Assembly (NCBI GenBank): GCA_019828595.1
Contig: JAHQRK010000003.1
Location: forward strand, 1,116,001 to 1,180,000
Direction: 5' to 3'
DNA from: Aphanomyces cochlioides
Taxonomy: Eukaryota; Oomycota; Saprolegniomycetes; Saprolegniales; Verrucalvaceae
Length of the DNA: 64,000 nucleotides
The stretch's first letter is position 1. Each line of letters opens with the position of its first letter. A program made the translations under genes and the position numbers. The notes beneath the pieces were generated by a model that was given only the letters and a program-made list of their open reading frames with translations, was not told where the DNA came from and did not search any database. This document shows, piece after piece, positions 1 through 9,106 of this stretch.

Positions 1-366
1 TGCAATCACCATGCTCGAGGTGGAAAATGGTGCTTACGGCATGGAGGTGTGACCCACAAGCGCTTTTGCACTGCTCCTGGTTGTGAAAAGCAAGCCCATG
101 CCAACAAGAAGTGCATCGCACACGGTGGTGGTCGACGGTGCCAAGTACAAGGCTGCACGTTCTTTGCAAGATCTGGCGGCCACTGCCACCACCACTTGGT
201 GTATTCTGCAACACCGGGGGACTCGATCACCGACTTTATCGATCAGCTTATCCTCGACCTCGTCGTCGACTCGACAACGTGCTCCTTTCCCTTCGACGAC
301 CTCAAAGATCTCTCAATTGGCTCAACAACTGAAGACGATTTGCTCTTGTCACAGTTCGTCTTGTAG
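1..366 (+). CDS. WRKY19-like Cys/His zinc-repeat protein (5' end outside window)
   Basis: The frame is open from base 1, so only the C-terminal part is present. It shows tandem metal-binding repeats of the form C-x4-C ... C-x2-HGG, for example the stretches ending CLRHGG and CIAHGG, and a last repeat ending in three histidines. About 45 residues of low-complexity acidic and hydrophobic tail follow, ending at the TAG at 364-366. Oomycete proteins with this repeat are usually annotated WRKY transcription factor 19-like, although no WRKYGQK signature is visible here. The repeats suggest zinc binding; a DNA- or protein-binding role is inference. The gene just downstream on the other strand carries nearly the same repeats, so the two look like tail-to-tail paralogues. 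The family call is firm and the function is not. Confidence 0.75.
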   Translation, partial: CNHHARGGKWCLRHGGVTHKRFCTAPGCEKQAHANKKCIAHGGGRRCQVQGCTFFARSGGHCHHHLVYSATPGDSITDFIDQLILDLVVDSTTCSFPFDDLKDLSIGSTTEDDLLLSQFVL

Positions 367-725
367 ATCAAGTGAAATGAGATCAATATTTACATTACTC
401 TCGGCGCCACTAATCCGTGCCAAAGCACGACTAGTAGAAGTGATCAAATGCTTTCAGACCTCAGCGACCATGCACCTGGTGCATCAATTCTTCCCCTTTG
501 GCCGTTTGGTAGTGTGCTTGATGGCTGCTCAATTTGCAAGAAGAGCCTCTACTTCTTCCATGGCTTTGTCTGTCTGCAGGCGAACGAATGATCGACATGG
601 CTAACTAGCTCAAGGTCACCAACAGGCAAGCAGTCAGCTCGTTACTGCACTTTCCACCACATGATGATGGACCAAGATACCTCAGCATGGCGTCAGGTTT
701 GAAGAAAGAATATAAATTAGATTAC
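367..725. other. Intergenic gap between two convergent zinc-repeat genes
   Basis: This is AT-rich sequence between two convergent stop codons. I see no supported gene, repeat or RNA in it. It should hold the 3' ends of both transcripts. Confidence 0.6.
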
Positions 726-1272
726 TCAGGCATGCATCATTTCTGTTGATTGGGCTTCAGCATCAGTTGAAGGCTGGGAGTCAAAGAGTAAGTTGAGGAT
801 GGATAAGTCGGTGTCTTGGACGGTTGCTGGCAGATTGTTCCTGCCATTAGGGCTCACATGGTGCTGGCAGTATCCGCCAGTTCTGGCGTGAAACTTGCAG
901 TCCGAAATGCCGCAAACGCGAACCCCACCGTGGCTGATGCAACGGCGGTTGAGATGGGCTTGCTTTCGGCAACCTGTAATCGAGCAATAGCGCTTGCGCT
1001 GAACGCCCCCGTGCTTCATACACAAACGCCCCCCTCGGGCATGTTGAGAGCATCCATCCACTTGGCAAAGGCGCTTGCCCCCATGGCGGACACATCGATT
1101 TTCAAGCACCGTTTGGTTGAAACAATCAGGGGACGAGCATTTGACGCGATGGCGGTGGAAGGCACATTTGTCCGAGCCATGCGCGGATTCATTCGAGCAT
1201 TGATTGAAGATGCACCTGGTCGACATTGGAAAGTTTGTAAATGAGCACCCTCCAAGCAGGATAATTCGACAT
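726..1272 (-). CDS. WRKY19-like Cys/His zinc-repeat protein
   Basis: A run of about four to five C-x4-C/HGG repeats fills most of the protein. Examples are NRCVRHGG, RLCMKHGG and RRCISHGG, and the last repeat ends in CQHH. An acidic and Ser-rich tail ends at 726. Repeat spacing and many residues match the neighbouring gene at 1-366 (both contain a KQAH motif followed by a Cys-x3-HGG), so these are recent paralogues in inverted orientation. The start is uncertain. An ATG at 1270-1272 would need a 33-nt intron to read into the repeats; otherwise the in-frame ATG at 1226 starts the protein. A CCAAT box (ATTGG at 1309-1313) lies 37-41 bp upstream of the distal ATG, which favours that start. Zinc binding is inferred from the Cys/His pattern. 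Confidence 0.75.
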
Positions 1273-1308
1273 GGACAATTCACACTGTGAAATTAGAGAC
1301 GCGATCTG

Positions 1309-1313
1309 ATTGG
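1309..1313 (-). promoter_or_regulatory. CCAAT box upstream of zinc-repeat gene
   Basis: CCAAT pentamer, read on the minus strand inside a CCAATCAG context, 37-41 bp upstream of the candidate ATG at 1272. The same element precedes many genes in this window. Confidence 0.45.
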
Positions 1314-1740
1314 TTGCCTAACTGTGAATAATGCACTCTGATTGGATAGAATTTCCTGTTACGTTTCTTACGGCCAGCAAAGTGGATTTCTCTGCGGCAA
1401 TACTGGATTCAAAGCATGACGCTCGGTCTACGTCCCTCATTGCTCGATCTTCTGGCCGTGTCATCAGGGTGACAACCCATGTTTCATGAATGCTCGACAT
1501 AGAATATGTGCTCGGCGGTAAAATTTTGATGATGATGTCGCTATAAACGACAAAGATTGTGCAGAATACAGTACTTGATAGCATCTTGGGCACGTTGTGT
1601 GCCGATAAAGTGGTCGAGAGGATGGAAACGAAAGATCAAAGTTGATTGGCATGGATTCGTTAGATTGCAACGAGGGCTTTCGACAGTTCAATGACGAACT
1701 ACGGCCTTGAAAAAACTGGTATACGAGGTTGCTTGCAGAA
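1314..1740. other. Intergenic, no gene seen
   Basis: The open frames here are short, lack recognisable motifs and do not join to neighbours by splice signals. The stretch separates the upstream end of the zinc-repeat gene from the 3' end of the FAHD1-type gene. Confidence 0.5.
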
Positions 1741-2608
1741 TTAAAGCTTCGAGGGGTATTGGCGAGTCGCGACAGGAAACTTCACTTCGACCAAACCGTC
1801 AATACCAGCAGTCATAACCTAAAGCAATGAAATGATAAATTGATATGATTGTTTGGAAATGGATGTACATTGCCAGGCACCACGGGGCCAACGCCTTCGG
1901 GAGTACCAGTGATGATGACATCGCCTTCTTCGAGCGTCATGATGCGACTATTTTGAATGAGAAGATAACTCTTTAAGCAACTTTCGAAAGATGTACCTGA
2001 TGTGCGAAATCAAAAAAGGAATATTGTGCACCATGTCACGAGTGTTGCCGCGCTGGCGCTCGACTCCATCGACTCTGAGCCAAATGTTCAAATTTTGAGG
2101 GTCGGTGACTTGAGAGCTTGGAATGAAGTCACTGATCGGCAAAAAGGTGTCGTAGCATTTGCCGCGAGTCCACGGCAATCCATCCTTTTTTGCCGCAGCC
2201 TAGACACAACTTTGAGGAACGATTCATCTGGTTCAATATACCTGCAAGTCGCGGGCAGTCATGTCAATGGCCAAGACGTAGCCTGCCACGTAGTCTCGCC
2301 ATTGGTTCTCTTCAATATCCACGCCGGTTTTTCCGATGACAATACCCAACTCGACTTCGTAGTGGACAGATCCGATGCCAGGAGGCAGGAGGACCGAACC
2401 GCCTTCTCCAACATAGCTCGTTGTTGGTTTCAAGAAGAGCACTGGTTCTTTTGGCGCACGGAGAGCTCCCATTTCTCTCGCATGGGCTTCATAGTTCTTC
2501 CCAATCGCAACGACCTTCTTTCTAATCCACATATCAGTCTGCACCTTCGCTCTGGTCCCTGTCGTACCCGGCCTTGAGGAGAGCATTCGAAACATAACGT
2601 GCCGCCAT
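1741..2608 (-). CDS. FAHD1: Fumarylacetoacetate hydrolase-domain protein, FAHD1 type (acylpyruvase/oxaloacetate decarboxylase)
   Basis: Five exons, complement(1741..1818, 1869..1947, 1997..2199, 2242..2521, 2568..2608), give 226 aa, the usual size for FAHD1. The first intron (46 nt) moves the start to an ATG at 2608, giving [11 protein letters not shown] before the conserved core. Visible family features are VVAIGKNY, the metal-ligand stretch [11 protein letters not shown], the DMTARDLQ motif, and [11 protein letters not shown] near the C-terminus. Known FAHD1 enzymes cleave acylpyruvates or decarboxylate oxaloacetate, with Mg2+, mainly in mitochondria. That activity here is inferred from family. 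The N-terminus is short, basic and could be a weak mitochondrial signal. All introns are GT-AG and 42-49 nt long, and total coding length is divisible by three. Confidence 0.88.
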
Positions 2609-2710
2609 GGTTTTCCTTGTCAAGTGGAATTCCGACCTTGCATTGACAGCTGTGAATCCATAATTTAAAAATTATGGATATTTAAAATACCGAGCTCATT
2701 TTAAAATGGA

Positions 2711-3510
2711 GTATTGTCATTTTCAACCAAATTTGTGGTTTTGACCAAAAAGCGAATTCATTTTCAAATCGATTTCATCATACCTGAAGTGGTGTGTGTC
2801 AGTGTGTGTTTTGCGTGAGTTAGGTGGCTGATCGATTCTGATTGGCTGACTAATTTTTTATTTTTATTCTAGCCAATCAGAGAAGCCCGTTCGATTCGGA
2901 ATCGATTCGAAACCTCGGTCGATTCAAACCGTTCCTCACAATTTTGTATCAAAAGCACAATAAATCGAGTGGAATTAATGGAGCAAGTCTTTGGATGTGC
3001 GTTGAGAAAGCGAAGAATCGCCATGGTTAAACGCGGTGCTCCAAATTGCTGCAGAACACGATCTATTTGACCGTCGTGCTTTGCCAATGGCGTCAAAAAT
3101 GAGAAGAAAAATATCACTCCTATCAACAACAGTCCACAGCACGAACACAAAGCTTCTTATATTACATACTTTTGTAAATAAATATTTGTGATTATTCATT
3201 CTTAGATTTTAAGTTTCAAATATTACTTTATAAATTGATGACTTTATATTTTTATAGTATTGTCAATTTCATCCGCAATTGTGAGGGGGTCTGAAATGTA
3301 TCGATTTTTCAAATCGATCTGCAAATCGCTCAGCCAATCAGAATCGAGTATTTATCTAATTCACGCAAAACACACCCAGACACACGTGTAATTAATTTGG
3401 AACGTTTGCCATACTTTCCATTTATACTTGACTTCAGTATAATCGAATCGATTTGGAATAGAATTGGATTTTGGTAAAAAATACAAATTTGGGTGAAAAA
3501 GACAATATAC
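2711..3510. mobile_element. Inverted-repeat element with about 130-170 bp arms (non-autonomous, MITE-like)
   Basis: The segment at 2711-2850 is an inverted, diverged copy of 3333-3510. Both arms carry a CCAATCAGAATCGA block, then a CACGCAAAACACAC block, then a TTTTGGT..AAA....AAATTTG block, and end in a GTATTGTC / GACAATAC terminus. The roughly 480-bp centre has no coding frame I recognise. Single diverged arms of the same family recur at about 16926-17100 and 52241-52430. The arrangement fits a non-autonomous DNA transposon. The exact ends and target duplication are not certain. Confidence 0.6.
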
Positions 3511-3705
3511 TTATAAAAAATGAATTTTGGTCCTGAGGCTCTCTTCTGTCTTGAATTCTGCTGACGCCACTGTTCAGCTCTTGTGTCTTGCCATTCTTTA
3601 CTGGTATTGGAAGGCGAAAAGATGTTTATGTGTAGAGTATTGTCAAACGCAGCCATTCATTCGAGGTGGATTTCATTTGGAGGTACCTCAAGTTTTGACA
3701 TCATT

Positions 3706-4077
3706 AGGGGGAATCAGTTTAAAAGAATCCGGATTTTGATTTTGAGTTATTGCGTGAAACCAAAATCAAATATAATAAAGTACCTTGACTTTTGCATTCC
3801 ACAGTTCAAACTGGGAATCAAACTAGAAGAATTGATTTTGAGTTCTGTGTGACACACGACCGGATACGCAACAACAAAGCTCTGATGACATCCGGATAGC
3901 TCATCTTATCTATACAGCTGTTTCTGTTTTTGCGTTTGATTTTAGGGCCTGGTCGGGGACAACACAAAAGGAAAAGCTCCTCCAGAGGTGCTTTTGCTTT
4001 TGCCAAAAAAATTTTTGATTTGGAAATCAAAATCATGATTCTGAAAAGGGCTGTTTTTTTCTAAACTGATTCCCCCT
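3706..4077. mobile_element. MITE with AGGGGGAATCAGTTTA termini
   Basis: The left end AGGGGGAATCAGTTTA at 3706 is repeated inverted at 4062-4077. The 372-bp body is flanked on both sides by ATT (3703-3705 and 4078-4080), a plausible 3-bp target-site duplication. Subterminal AT-rich stretches (GATTTTGATTT types) are also shared between the two ends. There is no coding capacity. A 3-bp duplication is what PIF/Harbinger-type elements make, but TTA rather than ATT is their usual target, so the family is open. Confidence 0.7.
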
Positions 4078-4086
4078 ATTGACTTA

Positions 4087-4333
4087 GGGCCCGTCTGGCA
4101 ACCGAAAATATTACAATAAATAGGCCAAAAATGCCATTTTTAGGCCAAATTCAATAATTGAGGTGAAAATATGAACTTGTTTATCTCCAAGAGTTTTGCA
4201 CCAAGTCCAATATTTTTGGTTGGGATATACTCAGTGGAGGCTCCCAAAATGCCATTTTGAATATGCCATAAATCGTTGATCCCATTTTGGCTGAAAATGG
4301 CATATTGATTTGGAAATTTTGCCAGACGCACCC
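4087..4333. mobile_element. Harbinger-type MITE with TTA target duplication
   Basis: The left terminus GGGCCCGTCTGGCAA and right terminus TTGCCAGACGCACCC form 15-bp imperfect inverted repeats with a shared GTCTGGCAA core. TTA flanks both ends (4084-4086 and 4334-4336), the classic PIF/Harbinger target duplication. The 247-bp body is non-coding and contains inverted copies of a GGCATATT/AAATGCCAT motif. It starts 9 bp after the neighbouring MITE ends, so the two sit back to back. Confidence 0.8.
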
Positions 4334-4626
4334 TTAAAAAACCAGTGCAAAAGCATGTATCCTAAAAAGTTTGTAGTTGTAAAGTTTACGGTAAAGTGGT
4401 AAAACAAGTTTATCATAGTATTGTGGATTCGCTAGAAATTTCCCAATTTGGATTCGTTTTTTGTATCAATCTCCAATCGCTCCAATAGACAGATTTCGGG
4501 ACCGTGTCTCCATTCTGTATTTGTTCTATCCTTCTAGAATTTATACGGTTGGAGCTGAACTGTGAAATATCATCGAATTGGATGCAAATATCCAGAAAGA
4601 TAGATACAAATTGTGATTCGACAAAA

Positions 4627-5353
4627 ATGGAGGATGCGAATGGCGACTTGGGCTCTGGCAATACGCGCATGTGGTGGAGCGAGAACGACGACTTCTTGCT
4701 GCTCGTACAGGTCAATACCGACCTACCATTCAAGACGGAGAAGAATGCTATGAAGGCTTGGGATCCGCTTGCATCTAAGCTCCAAACGGTTCCAAATTTC
4801 AGTCGCGAGGGTTTGGATGGCCGAAAAGCGTCGACTCGGTTTCATTCCCTGCTCAGAGGTCACCGAAAGTTTCAGAAGACTTCAGCTTACCCCTCAGGGG
4901 TTGACCAGGACGAGAATGAGAGAGTCAAGCTACTCGACGAGCTCGTTGCGCTGTACGATGATCACAAAGCAAACAAACAGGCCGAAAGAGGACGAGTCAG
5001 TCAAGCAAAAGACAAAGGAGGACACTGCCGACTACGTTCGAGAGCAAGCCATGATGCGCGGAAGACGCAAAACGTCAGAACAGGGCGATACCAATGAATC
5101 GGAGCCAAGTTCATCCAAGAAAAGCAAGCTCATATTCGATGTGGCTGAAATGGAGCTTCGCTTTGCCAAAGAGCGGTTTGAATTTGAGAAGCAAAAATAC
5201 GAACATGAACTTGAAGAACGCAGTAAGGACCGCGAAGAACGTCGTCTCGATAGAGAGGAACGCATACAAGAACGTGAAGAGCGCTTGAAAGAACGTGAGG
5301 ACTTCATGAAATTGATCCGCATGGTCGTAGGAAAAACTGTAGGAAAAGAATGA
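4627..5353 (+). pseudogene. Harbinger Myb/SANT-like accessory protein, frame break near 4980
   Basis: It opens with an acidic leader and then a trihelix-like WWSENDD...W block of about 100 residues, typical of the DNA-binding partner that imports and targets Harbinger transposase. After about residue 118 the protein must shift frame by one base (near 4975-4985) to continue into a long charged coiled coil rich in KER and EER. That coiled coil ends FMKLIRMVV and stops at 5353. A 28-nt GT...AG segment at the break would restore the frame but is shorter than any intron here, so an indel is more likely. The DNA-binding role is inferred from the family. The start at 4627 is chosen because the Myb-like block follows it directly. 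Confidence 0.65.
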
Positions 5354-5395
5354 ATGAGCTAACAATTACATAACAAGATTGCATATTTCACTTGG

Positions 5396-6495
5396 TTAAA
5401 GCTGTAGGTATTCATCGAGAGTTGGTGGCGCCATACCAAAGTATAAACTGGTTTGGTTTTTGCCGTGCGCGCAAGCATCGCAATTCGTGAGAAGCACCAC
5501 AACAAGAATGACTTTGCCGACGCTCTGGAGCATAATCTTCTGCTGCATTTTGTAGTCGACCATGGCCCACAATGTCTTGATTCTTCCAAACGTCCACTCA
5601 ACAGACTGTCGGACACTGCTCATTGACGAGTTGAAATCTTTCTGTCGCTTCGAGATTGATGCCCCTTTGTAACCCGACATTACAAAGCCGTTCACACCGT
5701 ACGCGGGATCTCCGTAGATGTGGTATCCTTCAAAGATATCCCTGTGGTTGTTGAAATGTTCTAATAGACCGCTGAGCCGCAAGAGTGTACTGTCATGACG
5801 AGAGTCTTCAATTGGGCCACCAAAATGGACGCACAAGCCATCCGGCGTAGTAAGCCCTTGAAAGTTCAAGCAGTGCATCCGCTTATGGCCGCTGTACAAT
5901 AAACGTTGCATGTTCGGGTACTTGTTGTCGCTGATATCATTTCGGCCTCTTTGCTGGGTGATGCGGCATGTTTGGATTTTGCTGCCATCTATGAAAGCAA
6001 AAACGGTCGTGGTTGGAGCGCCTTTTGCATTGACTTTGTCTGCGTACATCCTAATTCGTTGTTTGATAATATGATGCGCGAAGAAGATCGTTTCTTTCCA
6101 TGTCGAGTGCAAAATGTCGATCGTTTCGTTGAATATTCGACATAAAGCCTCGCGGGATCGCCCAAAAATCTTCATCATGTCATAGTACCTCGTTGGATAT
6201 GACATGCGATGGAGCACTACGCAAAGGGCCTCTTCATTCATGCAGCGATCGCCTTCGGATGTAATCACTACATGCGGGAGCCAAAGTTTGGAAGCTAGTT
6301 CATGGATTGTGTCAACTCCGAAGCGAAATTGTAGGTGCAATCAGCATCCAGATACGACGACACGTTGAACGTGACATTGGGTACGAGAGGACGTTCAATA
6401 TTCTCGGCAATCATTGTGATCATTCGCGAAGCCACTTGCCTGCTCATCGATCGACGAAGCTTCATGAGGACCACAATGTCTTGGATTGACAGCAT
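5396..6495 (-). pseudogene. Harbinger-type DDE transposase with a 5' frameshift
   Basis: The main frame (up to about 6340) carries an RNase H-like DDE core: FIDGSKIQ for the first Asp, PIEDSRHDSTLL for the second, and VRQSVEWTFGRIK for the catalytic Glu, with GDPAYGV before it. The natural N-terminus lies in another frame, from an ATG at 6495 through VVLMKLRRSM to DADCTYNF, and it meets the main frame at about 6325-6335. A single missing base explains the break. The family cuts and pastes DNA using 3-bp target duplications. It lies tail-to-tail with the Myb-like partner. I cannot exclude an assembly error as the cause of the shift. Confidence 0.75.
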
Positions 6496-6701
6496 GACGA
6501 CTTGAATTGCAAAATAGACTGCAGATGGATTGAGAACACGAAATCTCCAATCGTTTCGCTCTAATCTATATTTATTCTATATAAATAGAATAGAGATAGA
6601 ATGGAGCAAGCTTTCGAAGTCTCTCTAATACATTGGATGAATGAAAATTAGAACAGTACTTTCTCTCATGGGAACTGTAAATTCTTTAATATTTTATTCA
6701 G

Positions 6702-6748
6702 CCAATCAAAATCGCCCAAAATATTTATTAGCCAATGGCGTCGATTGG
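6702..6748 (+). promoter_or_regulatory. Triple CCAAT cluster upstream of the protease-receptor gene
   Basis: CCAAT at 6702-6706 and 6732-6736, and ATTGG at 6744-6748, lie 130-180 bp upstream of the ATG at 6881. These are probable NF-Y-type sites. No TATA box is evident. Confidence 0.4.
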
Positions 6749-6880
6749 TGAATCGATGATTCGATTGAACGGGGTCAGGAAATTCGTATCAAATCAACAA
6801 TAAAACGTATGGAGTTTAGCATGAGGAAGATCGAGTGAAAGGATGTCCTTTCTTCACCAAGTCACTTTCAAGATACCGGA

Positions 6881-9040
6881 ATGCTGCTCTGGCTGTTCGT
6901 GCTGGCCGCGGGGCTTTTGCTGCCAGAGGCGTCCTGTGAAGACGCTCCTCTCGTACGAATTCCTCTGTACCGCCGTCCCAAGGCAAGACAATTCACTGTG
7001 AATGGAACTGTGGCATTGAGCGCGACCAGCAGTCAAGTGTCCTTGACCAACTATGCCGAGGTGCAATTCTATGGCATCATTCAAGTCGGCACACCTGCCC
7101 AGACAATCTCAGTCACGTTTGACACGGGCAGCAGCGACTTGTGGGTCCCAGGGACCTCTTGCAAGAGTTGTGGTGGGACTAGACGCTTTGATACGACAGC
7201 CTCGTCGACATTCAAACATGGCTCAAGCAAGAAGCTGACAATCGGATATGGAAGCGGCGCTTCGCGTGGAGTACGTGCCAAGGATACGATCTCTGTTGGC
7301 GGAATTGAAGCGTCGCAAGTTGCGTTCGGTGTCATCGACTACGAAGATGCTGGTATGCAAAATATCCAATCCGACGGTCTCATGGGACTCGCGTTTGAGT
7401 TGCTGGCTGACATTTCCCACCCACCTCCATTTGTCGCGCTCGTCCAGCAAAACCCACAGCTAGCGCCACAGTTTTCGTTTTACCTCACGCCGGAACCCAA
7501 CGCAGACGGCTCTGAAGTCATCTTTGGTGGTTACAATGAGAGCCGCATGGTTGGATCGCAATGGCTCGCCATTGATGTCCTCCCCCAATACGGCTACTGG
7601 ACGTACTGGCGTGTGCAGCTCCACAGTCTAATTATTGGTGACGAGTGGAGAGTTTGTGACGGTAATTGTGTTGCATTTGTCGACACGGGCAATTCGCTTA
7701 TTGGCGTTCCCTCCATTGTTTACGAAGATTTGATGCAAACCATTGTGGACGAGACCGCAGGATGCCAGTGTGGCATCGCACTGGATGGTCTTATCGTGTG
7801 CACAAAGTGCTCTGCTGCTTCATTTCCTGATTTGCGCTTTGGACTTGGTGGTCATGCGTTCTTCACCCTCTCAGGTTGGTGGATCGGTTGAAAAGTCTTT
7901 TGACAATTGATTTAGGAGCGGACTACACGCTCTGTGGTGGCGGGACGTGCTGGATTTTGCTGCAATCGTCGGCGCTGGATAACATGTGGACCCTTGGGGA
8001 TGTCTTTCTCAAGAAATACTACAGTCTCTTCGATGTCAAAGCCAAGCAAATTTCGTTGGCTTGTCCTGTGGGCGCGACCCATTGCGGCCAAGAAGTGGAC
8101 ATCGTTGCGATGACTTTCAAGGTGGACTTGAATGGTTTACCCCAGCAGACTGCGCTCATTCTTGCGATCACTGGAAGCAGCATCATAGGGTTGGATGCTT
8201 GTATTGCAATCGCGAGCTGAAAGTCATGGCTAGGTGTATCTTTATCTTGGCGACGTATTTGATCTACCCAGCTCTTCGTATCAAACAAGTCTCCCACATC
8301 TTCGCGGGACTGAGCTTCTTCAATATTGTCTACAACATGTTCATCTGGGTTGGACTCCTCGGCCAGTATGGTAAATCAACATGCGGTGTCCAATTACTCG
8401 GCCAGCAAATTGCTGGAGTTGGCATTGTCTGGATGAGCAGTCAAGTTCGACAACCTGTCGGTCCAAAAGAGAGAAATGCAAATCCCAGAACTGTCTTGTG
8501 GTTCTTCTGGGCCGCGACTTCGATTTGCTTCGCAGTATTCACTGGCGTTGCAGGATTTGTTCCCCATTCAAACATGTACATTGACCTTTTGCATCTCCAG
8601 CATTGCTAGACGCGTCTTCACTAGGGCTTGCTGGGTTGACCACACGCCGACATGGAGCCGAGTGATCATGTTCTACACCCCGATAGTGTGGATTGGATCT
8701 CAAGTGTTCATCGACTTGTACTTGGACTCGCGCGAATATCGATCAAGTCAGCGCTCTGTCATGCTGGTTTCTCTTTTCGCCCTGGCCTTTGGTATCTCAT
8801 CCTTGGTGCCAGCATGTCAGTCCATCTTTTATCTATCGAATCGTCTCATGTCTTGTTGTAGTGATTGGGCTCATAGCGTCGTTCGCGCCCGTTTCTCAAG
8901 CGCTTGTGGATGCGAGCGAAATTTGTTTCTACTCTCAAGGCTTCCTCCTTGCTGCGGCTTGGGCTTACAACATGACATTCCAAGACGATGTCAAGGGCCA
9001 GCGCCTGGGCAATCGCGAGACGGAGCGTCTCGTTGTCTAG
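6881..9040 (+). CDS. Aspartic protease fused to a seven-transmembrane receptor domain (AP5/GPCR-AP type)
   Basis: Five exons (6881..7874, 7916..8189, 8234..8575, 8625..8815, 8862..9040) encode 659 aa. Residues 1-19 form a signal peptide. The A1 protease domain has both catalytic motifs, DTGSS at Asp81 and DTGNS at Asp268, plus the flap Tyr at 123. From about residue 405 come hydrophobic helices: ILAITGSSIIG..., HIFAGLSFFNIV..., a weak third near VGIVW, VLWFFWAATSIC..., VIMFYTPIVWIG..., MLVSLFALAFG... and FLLAAAWAYNM. A cytosolic tail ends in ERLVV. Such protease-GPCR fusions are described for Phytophthora (AP5). The protease should face outside, with the receptor domain in the membrane. Self-cleavage or peptide sensing is speculation. 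The fusion is produced only by removing a 44-nt intron at 8190-8233, which contains an in-frame stop. Confidence 0.85.
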
Positions 9041-9106
9041 TGAATATCAAAAGTAACGCATGCCATGTCATGACTATATTTTTGGTGTCGAGTTTACAAT
9101 TGTATC

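Larger units (their letters stand above)
4510..6603. mobile_element. Decayed Harbinger (PIF) DNA transposon, copy 1
   Basis: The element is defined by a Myb/SANT-like gene (+) and a DDE transposase gene (-) facing each other with 42 bp between their stops, the usual two-gene make-up of Harbinger elements. Imperfect similar ends are seen as CCATTCT followed by AT-rich TTCTAT/TAGAAT blocks at about 4512-4560, and the reverse complement at about 6550-6602. The boundaries are estimates and no clean target duplication was found. Both genes carry a frame break, so this copy is probably inactive. Confidence 0.6.

Noticed and set aside
1..366. A true WRKY DNA-binding domain
   Set aside because: No WRKYGQK or its zinc pair is visible; only the Cys/His repeats from which the WRKY19-like name derives.
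3527..3852. Short plus-strand frames between the inverted-repeat element and the MITEs
   Set aside because: They overlap MITE sequence, have no motifs and read as AT-rich chance frames.
4931..4980. A 28-nt intron repairing the Harbinger Myb-like gene
   Set aside because: It would restore the frame, but it is shorter than any other intron here; a single-base indel in a decayed element is simpler.
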